Made by a program: the position numbers and the translations under genes. This document shows positions 1-12,668 of a stretch of 64,000 bases of DNA, piece by piece (within the stretch, counting starts at the first letter, position 1; the number at the start of each line of letters is the position of its first letter). Under the pieces are notes generated by a model. It was given only the letters and a program-made list of their open reading frames with translations, made no database searches and was not told the DNA's origin. This stretch comes from Saxidomus purpurata. Lineage: Eukaryota > Mollusca > Bivalvia > Venerida > Veneridae. The stretch lies in NCBI GenBank assembly GCA_022818135.1, contig JAFMSR010000019.1, forward strand, positions 4,555,293 through 4,619,292, in the 5' to 3' direction.

Positions 1-1680
1 GAGTATGGATTCAGCTGGTCCGAACTCGGGTGATAAAATTCTCCCTAGGTAAGTTCTTTGCCTCAAAATTCTGACCAAGTTTTGACATACTTGTCGAAAG
101 CTTGTGAGTACTTTAATGAGAGACCGTATTAAATAATATGATAGTATGCAAGGTCGTGTTGTCTGCACAAGTTGCTTATTACATGGAATACAGCGGTAGA
201 AGCCGAATTCATCGCGTTCATATTTATTTAAAAATACGTGGAAAAAGCGGAACTGTCAAAAAATAAATGAATTGCTTTTCACGAAAACAAAACATGACTA
301 TTGTTCAGTAGTATTAAAAATGCATATCAATAGACAGTAACAATCCGATGACATACACACGTTCATCTCTTCTGTGAATAGTTTTTTAGATTTCTGACCA
401 GTGATATAGGATTAGTAGCACAAGCAGACATCAAGGGACATAGCTCCGCTAAATTCATTGAACCGTAACATGCTGGCGAAATGTACAACCACGCTTAACA
501 CTGATCACTAATGTGACTTTTGTTAAATTTTAACTCCGGCGTAGACATTATAAAATATGACACATCAAGGGCTTCAACTTCCCTGTTTATCAATGAATCG
601 TAAAAATGCCGACGACAACTAGGCTTGGCACTGATGTATTCTATTAGGTTTGATGGAAATCAGGCAAATGGTAGAGGAGAAGTAGCAAAAACATCATTAA
701 ATTTGAAGACTGGTTAAATTTTCGGATGTTCTGGCGATTGGCACTGATAAATTACCTTAGGTTAAGTGGAATTCAGCCGGATGGTATAGTAGAATTAGCC
801 CAAACCCCATATAATATTTGAATCAAAGGCAATTATTCCACTGAAAGTCACTGAACCGGAAATGCCGATGATACGCACAACTATGCTTGGCAATAATCAC
901 TTTAATTACATGTATGTGGAGTTTGGATTTAATCTGCCACATGGTTTCAGAGGAGATATGTTGGCATATTTCATGATAGACACAGTGATAGACATGTATC
1001 ACTAATTAATATGTCTCTCACGGAGGTGGAATACATAATTAGTATCAATATATACATGCAAGATCCTTCAACATAGACTAAACCCCTGCCATATTGCATG
1101 TAAATAATTTAAAACCAATGTTGAAAAACACGTATTTTCGCATACTACTTGTTACATGTACACATTAGCCGTAATACGTATCCTTTTTTTATAATAATCT
1201 GCGTTCATACGTATCTCCTTCGGTCGTCAGACGTATCCGTTTATCTTCACACACCTATATCAAAACGATACCGCTAATTCTAAGTATAGGGCTGTTTGTA
1301 TTGATACCTTATACGTTTGTCTGTATACATGTCTTTGGTCATTGATATATCTTGTTATTATAAACAAATAAATGTCACATTTGGCAACATAACTGTAGTT
1401 TTTCAACATTTTAGGGAAATACTTTAATTAAAAGGTGTCAGTTTATCATAAAAACTTCACACATGTTTAGTTTAAACATACTGCTACATATGTCACGCAA
1501 ATAACGGAGCAAAAATGAGAAACAATAGAAATATCGGGGTTATTCCAGAATCTGGACGTGCATGTATATACATCCCTATTTGCGATAGAAGTAGTCGAAT
1601 ACCCGGGGTGAATACATAATTGTGAGAACAAGAAGTTTGATGTCTTCTAAATAAATGACCATTTGAGGCTGTACACTCTA
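1..1680. other. No gene seen; diverged repeats at about 530-990
   Basis: AT-rich sequence with no credible exon. Between about 530 and 990 there are three or four diverged units with shared phrases such as 'cttggcactgat' and 'tggtagaggagaagtagc', which look like an old dispersed or tandem repeat. Nothing else could be supported. Confidence 0.5.
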
Positions 1681-1822
1681 GGGCCTAGATAGCTCGGTGT
1701 TTAGGGCGTTCGCCTCCGGAATGGGAGGTCCCGGCTTCGAATCCCAGCCGGAGCACGCGATGTGTCCTTGGGCAGACACTGAAACCACACGTGCCTCAGT
1801 CTACCCAGCTGTAAATGTGTAG
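1681..1822 (+). repeat. tRNA-derived SINE with conserved metazoan core
   Basis: The first 75 bases look like a tRNA gene: an A-box-like 'tagctcggtgtttagggcg' followed by a B-box-like 'ggcttcgaatccc'. The next segment, about 1758-1819, reads 'gtgtccttgggcagacact' and then 'cctcagtctacccagctgtaaatg'. From memory this matches the central domain shared by many metazoan SINEs (the Nin-DC type). The body has no acceptor-stem closure, so it is a retroposon and not a functional tRNA. Subfamily is not assigned. Confidence 0.75.
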
Positions 1823-4800
1823 CAGCGATGAAAAGTTTAGTGCATGAGACCTAAATTACTATTTTGCTAGTAACGAATAAATATTTGAAGGACAAATTTC
1901 ACGTTGCGAACCATTTCAAACACTTTTTCATTAACCTTACCACTAACAAAATGATATACATTTATTTGTAAAAGAAAATTTCCTACCTGCTAATGTTAAT
2001 CAATCCTTTATAAGAAAAAATAAAGAGCAATATGTCACTCGTAAATTGCATATTATTACGTATAATAAATATTCTCTATATCTCAATGGGTTTTAAACTG
2101 TTTTACAGTGCATGCTAATTTCATGTACTGGATAAAATCATTTCCGATAAGGTAGTTACGCGATTATTACAAAAAAAGCATGATAAATATCTCAAAAACT
2201 GAAGGGTGATTATTTTCTGAAAATTTACACAGGTTGATAAACAGTACATATCAACTCTGACAAATAAAATCTCATTTTTTTTTCTTCAATTGTGTTGAAG
2301 TTTCCTCCTTTTTTAACCAATATTTGAATGAATGCAGTGAATTCTTTTGGTCGTTTTTGTTACACAGACAATACCTACCTGTCATGCATGAGAAATACAA
2401 TATTATAATGATTAAGACAACTTTGGTGGCAAATCAAAGTGCAAAAAAATATGAGGCCTTTCTTTATTATAAAAGGGGGCTATTTTCTAAAATAAAAATT
2501 AAATGTTTTTTTACTTACACAGAATGGCAAACGTATCCTCCCCGTCTAGAAGGTGTTCTTTAACCAATTCAATGTTTGATGTATATTTTGTATTTACATT
2601 TGTTCCGTTAATGAACACAACATAAAAGAATTACTAAGTATAATTTATATTAATTTATTTATTATTTATTGATAATACAAAGTCCAAGATATCAGTACAT
2701 AATGAGAGTGATTGTCAAAATTAGTGAACTTCATTTCCTTCCCCTCAGGCTCCTATATGTATCCATGTCAACTGTCATTCAGTAACAACCATGGTCACTC
2801 GGTCATCTCCGGAAACATCCGTAAGAAGCGAATTTGCTGGTGACATCAATTATAATTTAGATAGTGCGCATGTGTATAGGCATACATTCGGAAAACCATC
2901 GCAAACCTTTTTAACAAAGAATACGAACACGTTCCGAATGTTTTAGCGACTCACTAAGGAGCATCAAACTTATGCTGGTTAGTGTGGAAAATGTAATGAT
3001 TATTTAAAAAAAACTCTCATGTGAAATCATACAGCGTGTAAGAATTTCGTCGCGTGTTTGTTAGGACTTTTTATTTCTAGTCCGCGTGCTAATTAATAGG
3101 TTCAAACAGGTGTGTACGTTCCCGTCTAACAAGCTGTCATTTTTTTTCAAAATCTTGATGCAAACACGTGCCAGTTCCCCATATGGTTCTTGAAACGTTT
3201 TCAAAACCCTATATAAAGAAACTGCATCATGCCATATCAATCGGAACATCGCTCGGCTTTTTCCGTTATTTCTACGGAAAAGGCCGATCGATGTTCCGAT
3301 TTGAATTCATATATGGTATCGGAGTCTTCAACATCCAATTACCGATTGAGATAGGACGATCCAAATATATATTTGAGTGTTATACGATAATGAACGTTTT
3401 GCCTCTCGGGCCTAGTGTGACCATTATTAAAACAGATGCGAGAAAATTAGAACAAAGATCCTGCTATCTTAATTAAAATCAATTGATCAACATTTTTTGA
3501 AGTTATACAGCTGTCCATAGTGACCCAAGAGTGTCCCAATGAGTAGAATATTCACCAAGGGATGGGAGAAAAAAAAACGAGCGTGTCCAAATTTATTCGC
3601 GTTATTTATAGTTAGTTTTAGTTTAAACTTATTTATTTTTTATCGATTTAGAACATTTTTTTAGCAACTTATGCTTAAATACACATACTCTAGTTTACTG
3701 CTTCCGGGGGTTTTGACCAGTACTCGCGCGGAAAGAAACGATTGTGTAGGTATAGGATATCGACCGAGTACAAGGTCTTTCTTTCATGAAGTTCATGCAC
3801 AGTTCTTACCATCAACTAGTCTTGCTAGTAACATGTCTGAATTTAGTTACATTAGTGTACCGGAATACGATTCTAACGGCTCTCGATAATGTTTATGAAC
3901 AGGAAGCTGATAAAATGTTTCTAACGCAGAATACGTACATGTATTACTACATGTATTTTTTCTTCATGTTCCTGTTACACATGAGTGTTCGTGAAATAAC
4001 ACGTTTCATATACATGAAAATTATTATACCACTTTTTATACCTTCGTAACGAAGTTTAACAGGGAGAAACATTGAGTCGCGCTATATGTCTGTCGGTATG
4101 TCCGTTCGTACAAATTTATTTTCAAAGATGAAATAGGTATAGAGCGTGTTTTTTTTCGGATATCGTCGACATGATGCGCTCAGGGTTTTATTCAGTAATC
4201 ACCTGCCGGAAATCAAAGAAACTTCACTGGAGTGTTTAGGTCTTGTTTTTGCACATCGTCAACGTGTTGCGCTCGGATAATTAAGTTACGGCCCTTTAAT
4301 TTTGAAAACGTCTGGCACTCTAGTGTACATCGAGAATTGTGTTGGCTTTTACTCAAATATGCATGTCGGTGTCACGGTAAAGGACTTAATCGTGAAAAGG
4401 GGGAAAAATGTATCCGCGACCGGAGAATCCAGCCGGAAGAGCATTGGTCATAATAAGCGAAAGGTCAAGGTTCGAGTTCCAGCCATGACCGGCTTCATAT
4501 TTTTCTCAGATTGTAACATTTCGCGCCCAACATATAACTAACTATAGCTCTTAAACATTCGCCATGTGGAGTTGTGCTTCTGTAATACAGTTACAACACT
4601 ATACTGTGGAGAAATAGGCATATTTAGCATGTGCCACAACAGTTTGCTCTGAAAATATATGACCTAGTGTCAGTAAATACATGTATCATAGAAGTACTTA
4701 TCGGCAACTGAAGTTTTACTTGTTATTCTGCCCTGTTGCAAAAGAAAGTGTGCACTAAGGTTTTTGTTAATTTTTATGTATTATTTTTAACAGAAATATT

Positions 4801-5214
4801 TAAATGTTTGGTATCAAAATTTAAGGCAACTTATGCTCAATTTCATTTGCATTGATAGCACATTCAACTGATAGCAAATGGTGTATAAAGGTAGCGTTCG
4901 AAATTTGAGACCAATAATAGAGATATTCGAAATAAAAACGTGCACACTTTCTTTTGCAACTAAGTACATTGACAAAGCAAAAGAAGGTGAAATTTAAGCT
5001 TTTGTTATATAAATATCACCTTACAGTCACTAGACATAACATAAATGTACGGTTTGTTTGTATCTCAGCTACTGAACAAGGTGTAGAGAGATAGGAAACA
5101 ATTTTCTTTTTGTTCATAGAAAAGACTCAACAAATAATAGTTGACATAACTGATATTTTTACTAAGCAGCATGCTATAATAAAATTATATTAATACACCA
5201 AAATATTCATTATG
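1823..5214. other. Intergenic, no gene supported
   Basis: About 3.4 kb of AT-rich sequence. The short open frames here (longest about 100 codons at 3168-3476) overlap a perfect-looking hairpin and have no exon-like composition or splice context. A tRNA-like B-box phrase 'ggttcgagttccagcc' lies near 4468 and probably marks a decayed SINE head. No promoter or gene is claimed. Confidence 0.5.
3232..3317. repeat. Hairpin-forming inverted repeat
   Basis: Two arms of about 35 bases are inverted around 'tatttct': the left arm contains 'tcggaacatcg' and 'ttccgt', the right arm 'acggaa' and 'cgatgttccga'. A one-base difference interrupts pairing near 'ctcggc/gccgat'. This is likely a remnant of a foldback element; the flanks do not pair further. 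Confidence 0.6.
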
Positions 5215-5224
5215 TTACACTTAA

Positions 5225-5550
5225 ATTCCAATGGTATTCAGATGAATTTGGATGGAATTCCACTGGGATGGAATTCCACTGGTGTTCAGATGAAATTCCA
5301 CTGGTATTTTAATGTAATTCCATTGGTATTCAGATGATATTCCACTGGTATTTAGATGGAATTCCACTGGTATTCAAGTCGAATTATTTTTCAATGATAT
5401 CTATAACATTTCCACTGGAAAACCAGAGGAATTTCACTGTAATTTTTTAGCTATTCCAGTGGAATACCAAAACAATACCATTGAAAAATACCAGTGGAAT
5501 TGAGATGGAATTCCAGAAAAATATCCAGTGGTATTCCAGATGTTATTTTC
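5225..5550. repeat. Minisatellite that switches orientation
   Basis: Units of about 20 bases built on 'attccactggtattcagatg' run from about 5230 to 5375. From about 5445 to 5530 the same core appears in reverse complement ('aataccagtggaat'). The two halves could fold on each other. No coding sequence. Confidence 0.7.
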
Positions 5551-5570
5551 ACTGTGGAGCTACACAATTC

Positions 5571-6150
5571 GTGACCAGCTCAGCACCCTCAATCCCAGCA
5601 ATCTTCTGTTTTTCCAATATTGGGGAGATGATATTTCCATTCTCCACTGAAAGTTAGTCCATTCGTGACCAACTTAACCCCCACAGTCCCAGCAATCCTC
5701 TGTTTTTCCCATATAGGGGAGATGACTTTTTCATTCACCACTGAAAGGCAGCCCTGTTGTGACCAAATTAACTCCCACAGTCCCAGCAATCCTCTGTTTT
5801 TTCTCAGATAGGGGAGATGACTTTTTCATTCACCACTGAAAGGCAGCCCATTTGTGACCAACTTAACTCCCACAATCCGAGCAATCCTCTGTTTTTCTCA
5901 TATAGGGGAGATGAATTTTCCATTCTTCACAGAAAGGCAGCCAATTTGTGACCAACTTAACTCCCACAATCCCAGCAATCCTCTGTTTTTCCCATATAGG
6001 GGAGATGACTTTTCCATTCTTCACTGAAGGCAAACCATTTGTGACCAACTTAACTCCCACAATCCCAGCAATCCTCTGTTTTTCCCATAATGGGGAGGTG
6101 ATTTTTCCATTCTCCACTGTAAAGCAACCCATTTATGACCAACTTAACCC
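5571..6150. repeat. 94-bp tandem repeat, about six units
   Basis: The phrase 'gtgaccaacttaac' or a close variant recurs at 5571, 5665, 5759, 5854, 5948, 6041 and (as 'atgacc') about 6135, giving a period of 93-95 bases. Each unit also carries 'cccagcaatcctctgttttt'. Open frames on both strands here only reflect repeat periodicity. Confidence 0.85.
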
Positions 6151-6329
6151 CCATATAAATATGTGTTTCTAATCTCCTGATCAACCTAAGACTTAACTTT
6201 TTACTTCCAACATCAAACGTTTTCCTAAGAAAATGATCAAAAAGACAAATTTTCAAGTGTAATGCAAATAAACTGTTCAAGTGTTTTTAGAGGAATCAAT
6301 AGTTGTCCCTAATAAGTGACGAATGCCAC

Positions 6330-7135
6330 CGTCTGTAAGCCTGACCTTCAAGTCGTGGACCCAGTACTTGCGATTGACACTTTATAGCCATGTAATGAAC
6401 ATGTGTTCAAATTCATTTAAAAATCTTTCAATGTATATCAGAGTTACAATCTGGACATGAACATGTGGATATAATACAGGATTCTGAACTGTCTGACCTC
6501 TAAGTGTGACATTGACCTTTAATGTAAAGACGAGGGCCTTGCACATGACATGTTATCTCCATGTGCTCAACAATTGTGCCATGTAATTTCAAAATCCTTC
6601 CATGCTTGACAAATTTACTATGTAATAAATACTATACAGGATTCCTTTAAAGTGTGACCTTGACCTTTAAGGTAGGGACGAGGGTCTTGCACGTGACATG
6701 TCATCTTGATGTGCTGAACATTTGGGCCAAGTTATTTTAATATCTTTCAATGCATGACAAAGTTACAGTCCAGACACACATGTGTGCATATAAATTGGAT
6801 TCAGTTACCTTTAAACTCTAAGTGTGGCATTGACTTTAAAATTGCGATGTGGGTCGTGCACGTGACACGCCATCTTGATGTGCTGAACATTTGTGCCACG
6901 TAATTTTCAAATCTTTCAATGCATGACAAAGTTACAGTCAGGACACGAATGTGTGCATATATACAGGAGTCCATTATCTTTGAAGTGTGACCTTGACCTT
7001 TGAGGTAGGATGTTGGTATTCCGCGCGACACATCATCTTGATGTGCTGAACATTTGTGCCAAGTTATTTCAAAATCCATCGATGCATGACAAAGTTACAG
7101 TCCGGACACTTATAAAAAGTAAGGATGGACACACG
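6330..7135. repeat. Diverged repeat cluster, 'tgtgctgaacatttgtgcca' type
   Basis: Four or five units of roughly 150-190 bases share 'catcttgatgtgctgaacat', 'atgcatgacaaagttacagt' and 'gtgtgaccttgacctt'. The cluster ends in 'ggacacacggacggacggac'. This style of repeat is common in bivalve genomes (from memory). Translations across it are not genes. Confidence 0.7.
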
Positions 7136-7186
7136 GACGGACGGACAAGCTGAATCCAATATACCCCCTTACACTTTGTGTTTCAG

Positions 7187-7944
7187 TTTACGACAAAAGT
7201 CCTGACCAGTCAAATGATGAATGCTAACTCTATAATTATGTGTTCTATTATAAAGGGAGACTAACACTTACATATCATTCTTTTGACCAATCTAATTAGT
7301 CTCACCCTTCATAATGACCTTCAAAACCAAAAGAGGAAGTTGTAAATGAGATTACGTCAAATAACTACCAGTAGATTAACCTACTCAAAATTGAAAAAGA
7401 TATACATAAGGCAAGTTATAGTAATATTATATTCTTAATACAAATATTATCATTTTATCAAGGAAAAACTTTAACTTTTGTAGTGCAAATAAAGTAAAAA
7501 AGTAAATTTGAATAAAAGTAAAAAAACTACAAGTATTATAAAGGGAAACTAACACATTCATATCATTCTTTTGATCAATCTAATTATTTCCTCCCTTCAT
7601 AATGACCTTTCTGAAACTAAAAGAGGAAGTTTAAGATTACGTCAAAGGAATACCAATACAGTGATTTATTTAACCTTCTCAAAATTAAAAAAGAGATACA
7701 TCAGGCAAGTTATATTCTCAATATATATATTATCATTTTATCACAGAAAAACATGAACTTCTGTGGTGCAAATAAGGTAATACTTTTTTCTAAATAAAAG
7801 CAAAAACACTCGAAAGTTTTCAACATTTTTCTAGTCTAAAAATAGCACCATGAAATAATAAAGAGTTTAGAAATTTTACCAAAAGTTTATTCTCAATAAG
7901 TGCATGAAAAATGATATAAAGTAACATTTGTGTAATATTTCAGG
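7187..7944 (+). promoter_or_regulatory. 5' flank of cGLR copy 1, with a duplicated upstream unit
   Basis: The segment holds two related units starting near 7250 and 7540. Both read 'ataaagggaaactaacac' or similar, then 'cccttcataatgacctt' and an 'aaaagaggaagt' box. The same two-unit arrangement precedes the intact gene at about 47393-47950, so the whole flank was copied with the gene. It ends in 'aatatttcag', a good splice acceptor directly before the ATG, so a 5' UTR exon probably lies further upstream. A promoter role is inference only. Confidence 0.45.
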
Positions 7945-10074
7945 ATGTTTCATGCTCCAGACAACTATCAAAATGCCTCAGTGCGACTCTCTGAGGTGCT
8001 GAATGATATTGGTGTTCATGAGAGAATGTTGATAAAGACGAGGAGAGCGAATTTACTGTGGGAGACTACAGCAACAATCACAGCTAGATTAATAGGAAGC
8101 CAATCATCTGTATATCTGTTAGGAAGTCAGTGTGAAGGTACAACTACAAGAGGACTTCAATCCGACCAGGATATACTTGATTGTATAAATCAATTCAATG
8201 TGATACAGAACTGGGCTGAGTGGTCTCCTGGTAAAGACAGCCTCCTCATGATACAGGATGAAACAACTCCACCAGGATATTGTTACTTACAGTGTATTAG
8301 ATCTGATGTTCCACTTCCTGACACTGAGGAATATGGGAATCACCATGTAAAAGACACACATGGAAGAGTGTTGATGAAAAACACACTGATTGATGATATT
8401 ATTCTGCTTCAGGGTTACCAGCGACAAGGTCCATCACTGGCAAGACAAGGAGTACCAGGTTTAATTGATCAAGATCAAATTCTTTCATATCCTTTAAAAT
8501 CCTTACCACAGTCTGTCAGACATTGGTTAGACCTGTACCAGTCAAGGTGGCCGACTGCAGGAATGAAAAGATATGCACTAAAATCTGAGTGTTTTGTTGT
8601 TCCCACTGGCAGTACTGTTAGTGAAAATAAAGACTTCCAATGGAGAATTTCTACCTCCTTGGCGGAGAGATGTTTCATGTTTAATCTAAATATTACTCAA
8701 ATAAGGTGTTACATACTGCTAAAGATGATTCTTAAAACATTTATTAATCTTCATGAACAAAAACACATTACAAGTTATATGTGTAAAACAGTTTTATTTC
8801 ACTGTATTAGAAGTAAACCTTTACATGTCTGGAATGAAAGTAATATTCTTCATTGCTTAACATACTGTGTATTAACACTTAATGAATGTATATCGTGTGG
8901 CAATTGTCCTCATTTCATTATACCTGGTAACAACTTGATGGCTGGTAAAATAACTGCTGAAAACAAACACCAATTACTTGAAAAGATGTTAAACTTAAAA
9001 TGGCATACTATTGGTTCTCTCCTCAAGATTCAAGTTGATAACCTTGGACAAAAACTACTGTTGAAGCTGAACATAATACCTGATGTAGATTACAATGCCA
9101 CATTCTATATTGAAAATACTTAAGGATTTCTGAAAGATGCAGGACTTCTTGCATTCGATACTGCTAGTACTATTGACTGTACCTATAAAAGATGTCTCCT
9201 TTTTCTGAATAATAAAAATGTTGAGGAACAGATGCCTTTTCTAGCGCAGACTGTTGTTAATTTAGTCAGGTACCACAATGAAGGAAATATGTGTGTACAG
9301 GCTGCATGCAAATGTCTGACACCTTTCTTCTGTGCTACACTAGGATCTCTGATGGCATCCTACAACATTCAGCACAACAATCCTGTTTCTCCCCAAGCAC
9401 TTGGATGGTTGTCAGCTGGAATTTACTCAGATGTCTCATCCAGCCGGCTGAAAATTGCTTCTGTGTTTTATTGTGTTGGTGACATGGAAAGAGCAGCTTT
9501 AATTCTGAAAGATACTGAAGAACGGTACAACGTACATGTTGCTGAGCCTGTATGTGGATGTTATCCATTTCAAAACGCCATGGTCAATACAGATTTCTGC
9601 ATATTATCAGCCAATTACAATGAAGAAGCTTTAAAGTATATTACAGTCTTTTGTGTAAGATTTCTGTCCACAGAAATATACTGTATTCCAAAGGAGCTTC
9701 AGTATGAAATGTTCCGATCTACTGAAGACGAACGACAACATAGTGGGGAATATGATGACTGGATGGATTTAGCTGTTGTAGATTCCATTCCATATCTTTA
9801 CTTTCTTCAGTACATGACCTATGGTTTCCTACAGAGATTACAAGACCAACAGCAAGCATTACGTAAGCTCCTCAGGGTTACTCTAAGAGAAAAAATCCTT
9901 GGACACAGGGAAACAGCCTGGAATCTGTTAGGACAGTGCATGGAGCAAGAAAATAAACTGAATGATGCATTGCAGTGTTATAGAAATTCACTTCAGGTCA
10001 GGCAAACAAATAATGTTGCAAGAGTTCATATATGTAGGCTTCTGACCAGGCTAGTAGCTCTTGCAAACAGATAA
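7945..10074 (+). pseudogene. cGAS-like receptor (Mab-21 family) copy 1, one in-frame stop
   Basis: The frame is open from an ATG just after a splice acceptor to the terminal TAA at 10072, except for a TAA at 9121-9123. At that codon the intact paralogue has GTA and copy 2 has GCA. Upstream and downstream parts share one frame, so removing the stop is enough to give about 709 residues against 707 in the intact gene; the two extra residues sit at ILLQG near residue 152. The nucleotidyltransferase signature is present: LGSQCEGTTTRG, then SDQDIL with the DxD pair, and IDQDQIL as the likely third acidic site. The C-terminal TPR-like helix pair is also intact. As it stands the gene would yield a 392-residue protein covering the enzymatic part only. 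It could be a recent pseudogene, a polymorphic null allele or a truncated but expressed form. Confidence 0.85.
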
Positions 10075-10858
10075 ACATGAAAACATTGGAACTAACCGAA
10101 AGATGTTTGAAGAAGTGTCTGCTTAACAAAATCTCTCATGTATACATATGTATATGATATTTTAAAAATAAGAAGGAGATATGACAATGTTGCACTGAAG
10201 GGACGTAATTCTACTGTAAAACTAAGGTTTAAGGAGACTGCGTTTTTGGTACGTGGCATTCCCTGTTTGATATTATTTTTGTTTTTAACATGCAGCCAAC
10301 TGTATATAGTGTGACATTAAAAGCCTGCATGTAAAGTAAGTTCCAAACTTTTAAGAAATGTCAAGTAGGCGCATGCAGCAAGTTGCATTAAACTTCCAAT
10401 CAAACTAAACTGATTCTTCATGTTCTGTGCATACTGAAATAAATTATGAGTGACATGTATTTTCTTAAAACATGCTAATGATGAACAGCTTTCTGTTGTT
10501 CTCTTCTGGTGGCTTGGTTTGTTTTCAGTAATACATGTAAAAGAAATTAGATAATGATACGATAATCAAATTCTTCATTTGCTTTCCAAAATCCAGTTAC
10601 AAAACATAGCATGATGCGGCCATTGTCTCCTTTTGAAATTTATGCTGGTTACTTCTTTAGGGGTCCCCCATCTGTGGTCGGGTGGTTAAGATAAGATAAG
10701 ATAAGTTTATTTCGGTAAAAAATGCACATATAACATGGCAATAACATTGATGATGCGTGGTTACAAATAACAACAGTTGACATGCTATATAACATGACAT
10801 GCATATTTATGAGCCATGAAATGCACACCAATACCAGGGATAACAAAAAAAAGGGGAA
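10075..10858 (+). other. 3' flank of cGLR copy 1
   Basis: This matches 32800-33531 after copy 2 almost base for base, and more loosely the flank of the intact gene. It contains 'gaaataaattatgag' near 10436, a possible polyadenylation signal. The homology to the copy 2 flank stops at the A-run 'aaaaaaaaggggaata' near 10858, where an unrelated repeat begins. Confidence 0.7.
10230..10288 (-). repeat. Short LINE scrap in the copy 1 3' flank
   Basis: About 55 bases ('gcgtttttggtacgtggcatt' onwards) interrupt an otherwise continuous match to the copy 2 flank, which reads straight through 'aaggtttaacatgcag'. The same string occurs at 11449-11500 at the 3' side of the LINE. It is therefore a very short insertion or conversion tract derived from that LINE family. 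Confidence 0.65.
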
Positions 10859-11316
10859 TATTTGATTGTGTCTGACGGAAGAGGGGGAGGACTCTGTGAT
10901 GGGCAGTTTTTAAATCCCACTGGGACGAAACTGTTTTGATTTCTGTCCTCTGGCCTGTTTCGTCGGGCCCTTAAGGGTGTTTCTCTTGGTGCTCTGCCTT
11001 CTGCAAAGGCATTGAGTACATACGTTTTTTGGTTCTCAAGGTTTGCTTTTTATATATTTATACACGAGCATTTTTGTGTTTTACATACCATGCCTTTTGT
11101 TTCCATTGCGTGTGTTAGAGATTCACCTAGCAGGGATTACTTTTATTTACACTGTCCTGTGACTTTGGAACATGGTGGGGGTAAGAGTGAGGTTGGGTGC
11201 GCACCATAAACCGGTTTAAGCTCCCCAGTGGTGTTTTTGCCACTGACCGTTCCAAGGCGGTGCCCCACTGTGTTCCTTTAATTGTTCGTTTTGTCCTCGT
11301 GTGTTTGCTTTGTATG
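10859..11316 (-). repeat. Dispersed repeat at the 3' end of the LINE
   Basis: Contains the strings 'ttaaaccggtttatggtgcg' and 'gcaccgccttggaacgg' (minus strand). From memory these are familiar from a mollusc dispersed repeat. No gene is visible. Confidence 0.5.
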
Positions 11317-11323
11317 CTAGTGT

Positions 11324-11405
11324 GTGTTGGTAGTGTATATGTGTGTGTGTACATGATTGTGTGTGTGTGTCGTGTGTGTGTGCGTGTGTGTGGGTGTGTG
11401 TGTTG
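11324..11405. repeat. (GT)n microsatellite
   Basis: Imperfect GT-rich run, 'gtgtgtgtgt' with interruptions. It produces open frames of alternating Thr/His or Val/Cys on the two strands that are not genes, and it extends the LINE reading frame artificially at its 3' end. Confidence 0.85.
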
Positions 11406-11429
11406 GTGGTGTGCACTTCTGGGTGCTGT

Positions 11430-12668
11430 GGGGTTCGTTTTGGGGAGGCTGCGTTTTTGGTACGTGGCATTCCCTGTTTGATATTATCTTTGTTGTTTTG
11501 ATTGATTGTTTGAACTTTTGGGAAGACTGTATATCCCTAAGCGCCTGTGGAAGACTATTCCATAGGACAACCCCATTATATGTAAATGACTTTTTACCAA
11601 AATTGCCAACTTTTGGTAAGCTATAACGCCCTGTTTCACTAAACGTGTGGCACGAATCAGGATGGGACTGCACAGTCACTCTGGATCGTGTACAGCGATC
11701 ATGTGTAGAGCTAATGGGTATAAAATGCTCCTTAAGATAATCTGGGGCGGTGCCTGTTTTAATTTTATGAACATGACAGAGAGTGATCTGGTCCACTCTC
11801 TTTGAGACCGGTAACCAGTTCAAGGACTGAAACTGCTCTGGCCCTATATGCGATCTACTATCCAGATTCAAGATAAAGCGAGCCAACTTATTTTGGGTTA
11901 TCTGAAGCCTTTTCCTCCAGTATTGAGACAAACTAGGGTACCAAAAAGAACAAACATAGTCGAAATGGCACTGGATTAGGGACATGACCAATAACTTTCT
12001 TGTCTGTAGATTCAGAAATTGACTCTTACGATACAAATACTTCAACCGGGCATTATCTTTTTTGACAACTGACCTTGCAATGTCATCACAGGAAAGATGC
12101 TGATCCAAAATAGCACCTAGATATTTGACTGATTTGGTAGCCTGAATACTAGAACCATTACAGGATATATTCAATTTACTCTGTGACCTGAGCTTAGGTT
12201 TCGACCCAAAGAGAATAGACTCTGTCTTTCCAAGGTGCAGTGAAAGCTTGTTGCTTGCAGTTCCAACTCAGAAGACAAACTAGATTCTATTTGAAATTTA
12301 CTTTTCCCCGAAACAAGAATCCCGGAATCATCAGCGTACAACAAAAGTTTGTTATTAACAACAGCAGACATATCGTTGACATATATTAAAAATAAAAGGG
12401 GACCCAAAATCTACCCTTGTGGTACCCCACAGGTTATACTAGCCTGGCTAGAAAATACACCAGAAACATCAACTAACTGCTGTCGATCAGAAAGGTAAGA
12501 TTGAAACCAAACGACAGCATTAGAACTCAGGCCAACAGCGTTCAATATCATTAACAATATATCATGATTGACTGTGTCGAACGCCTTCTGTAAATCAAGA
12601 AGAAATGCCCACCATCTTACCTTGATCCATCTGAAATTTTATGTAATCAGATAAATAAATGAGACATA
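11430..12668 (-). mobile_element. 5'-truncated non-LTR retrotransposon (LINE) reverse transcriptase
   Basis: Read on the minus strand the translation runs through MDQGKMVG, DLQKAFDTVNHDIL, GPLLFLIYVNDM and LLLYADDSGIL, the last being the YADD catalytic box. It continues with VKYLGAILDQHLS and a C-terminal region with DYVCSFWYPSLS and VVLWNSLPQALRDIQ. This is the second half of a LINE reverse transcriptase, of the Jockey/CR1 group in general appearance. It is broken: the frame shifts near 12171-12240 and there is a stop near 12413 before GPLLF. The 5' part of the element is missing; at about 12668 the sequence switches directly into cGLR copy 2. Not functional. Confidence 0.85.

Noticed and set aside
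8150..8170. Loss of a catalytic Asp in copy 1 (Gln in place of Asp at the first position of DSDQD)
   Set aside because: By cGAS spacing the metal-binding pair is the later D-Q-D, which copy 1 keeps; the changed residue is not the likely ligand.
11216..11470. His/Thr-rich open frame
   Set aside because: Produced by the (GT)n microsatellite beside the LINE.
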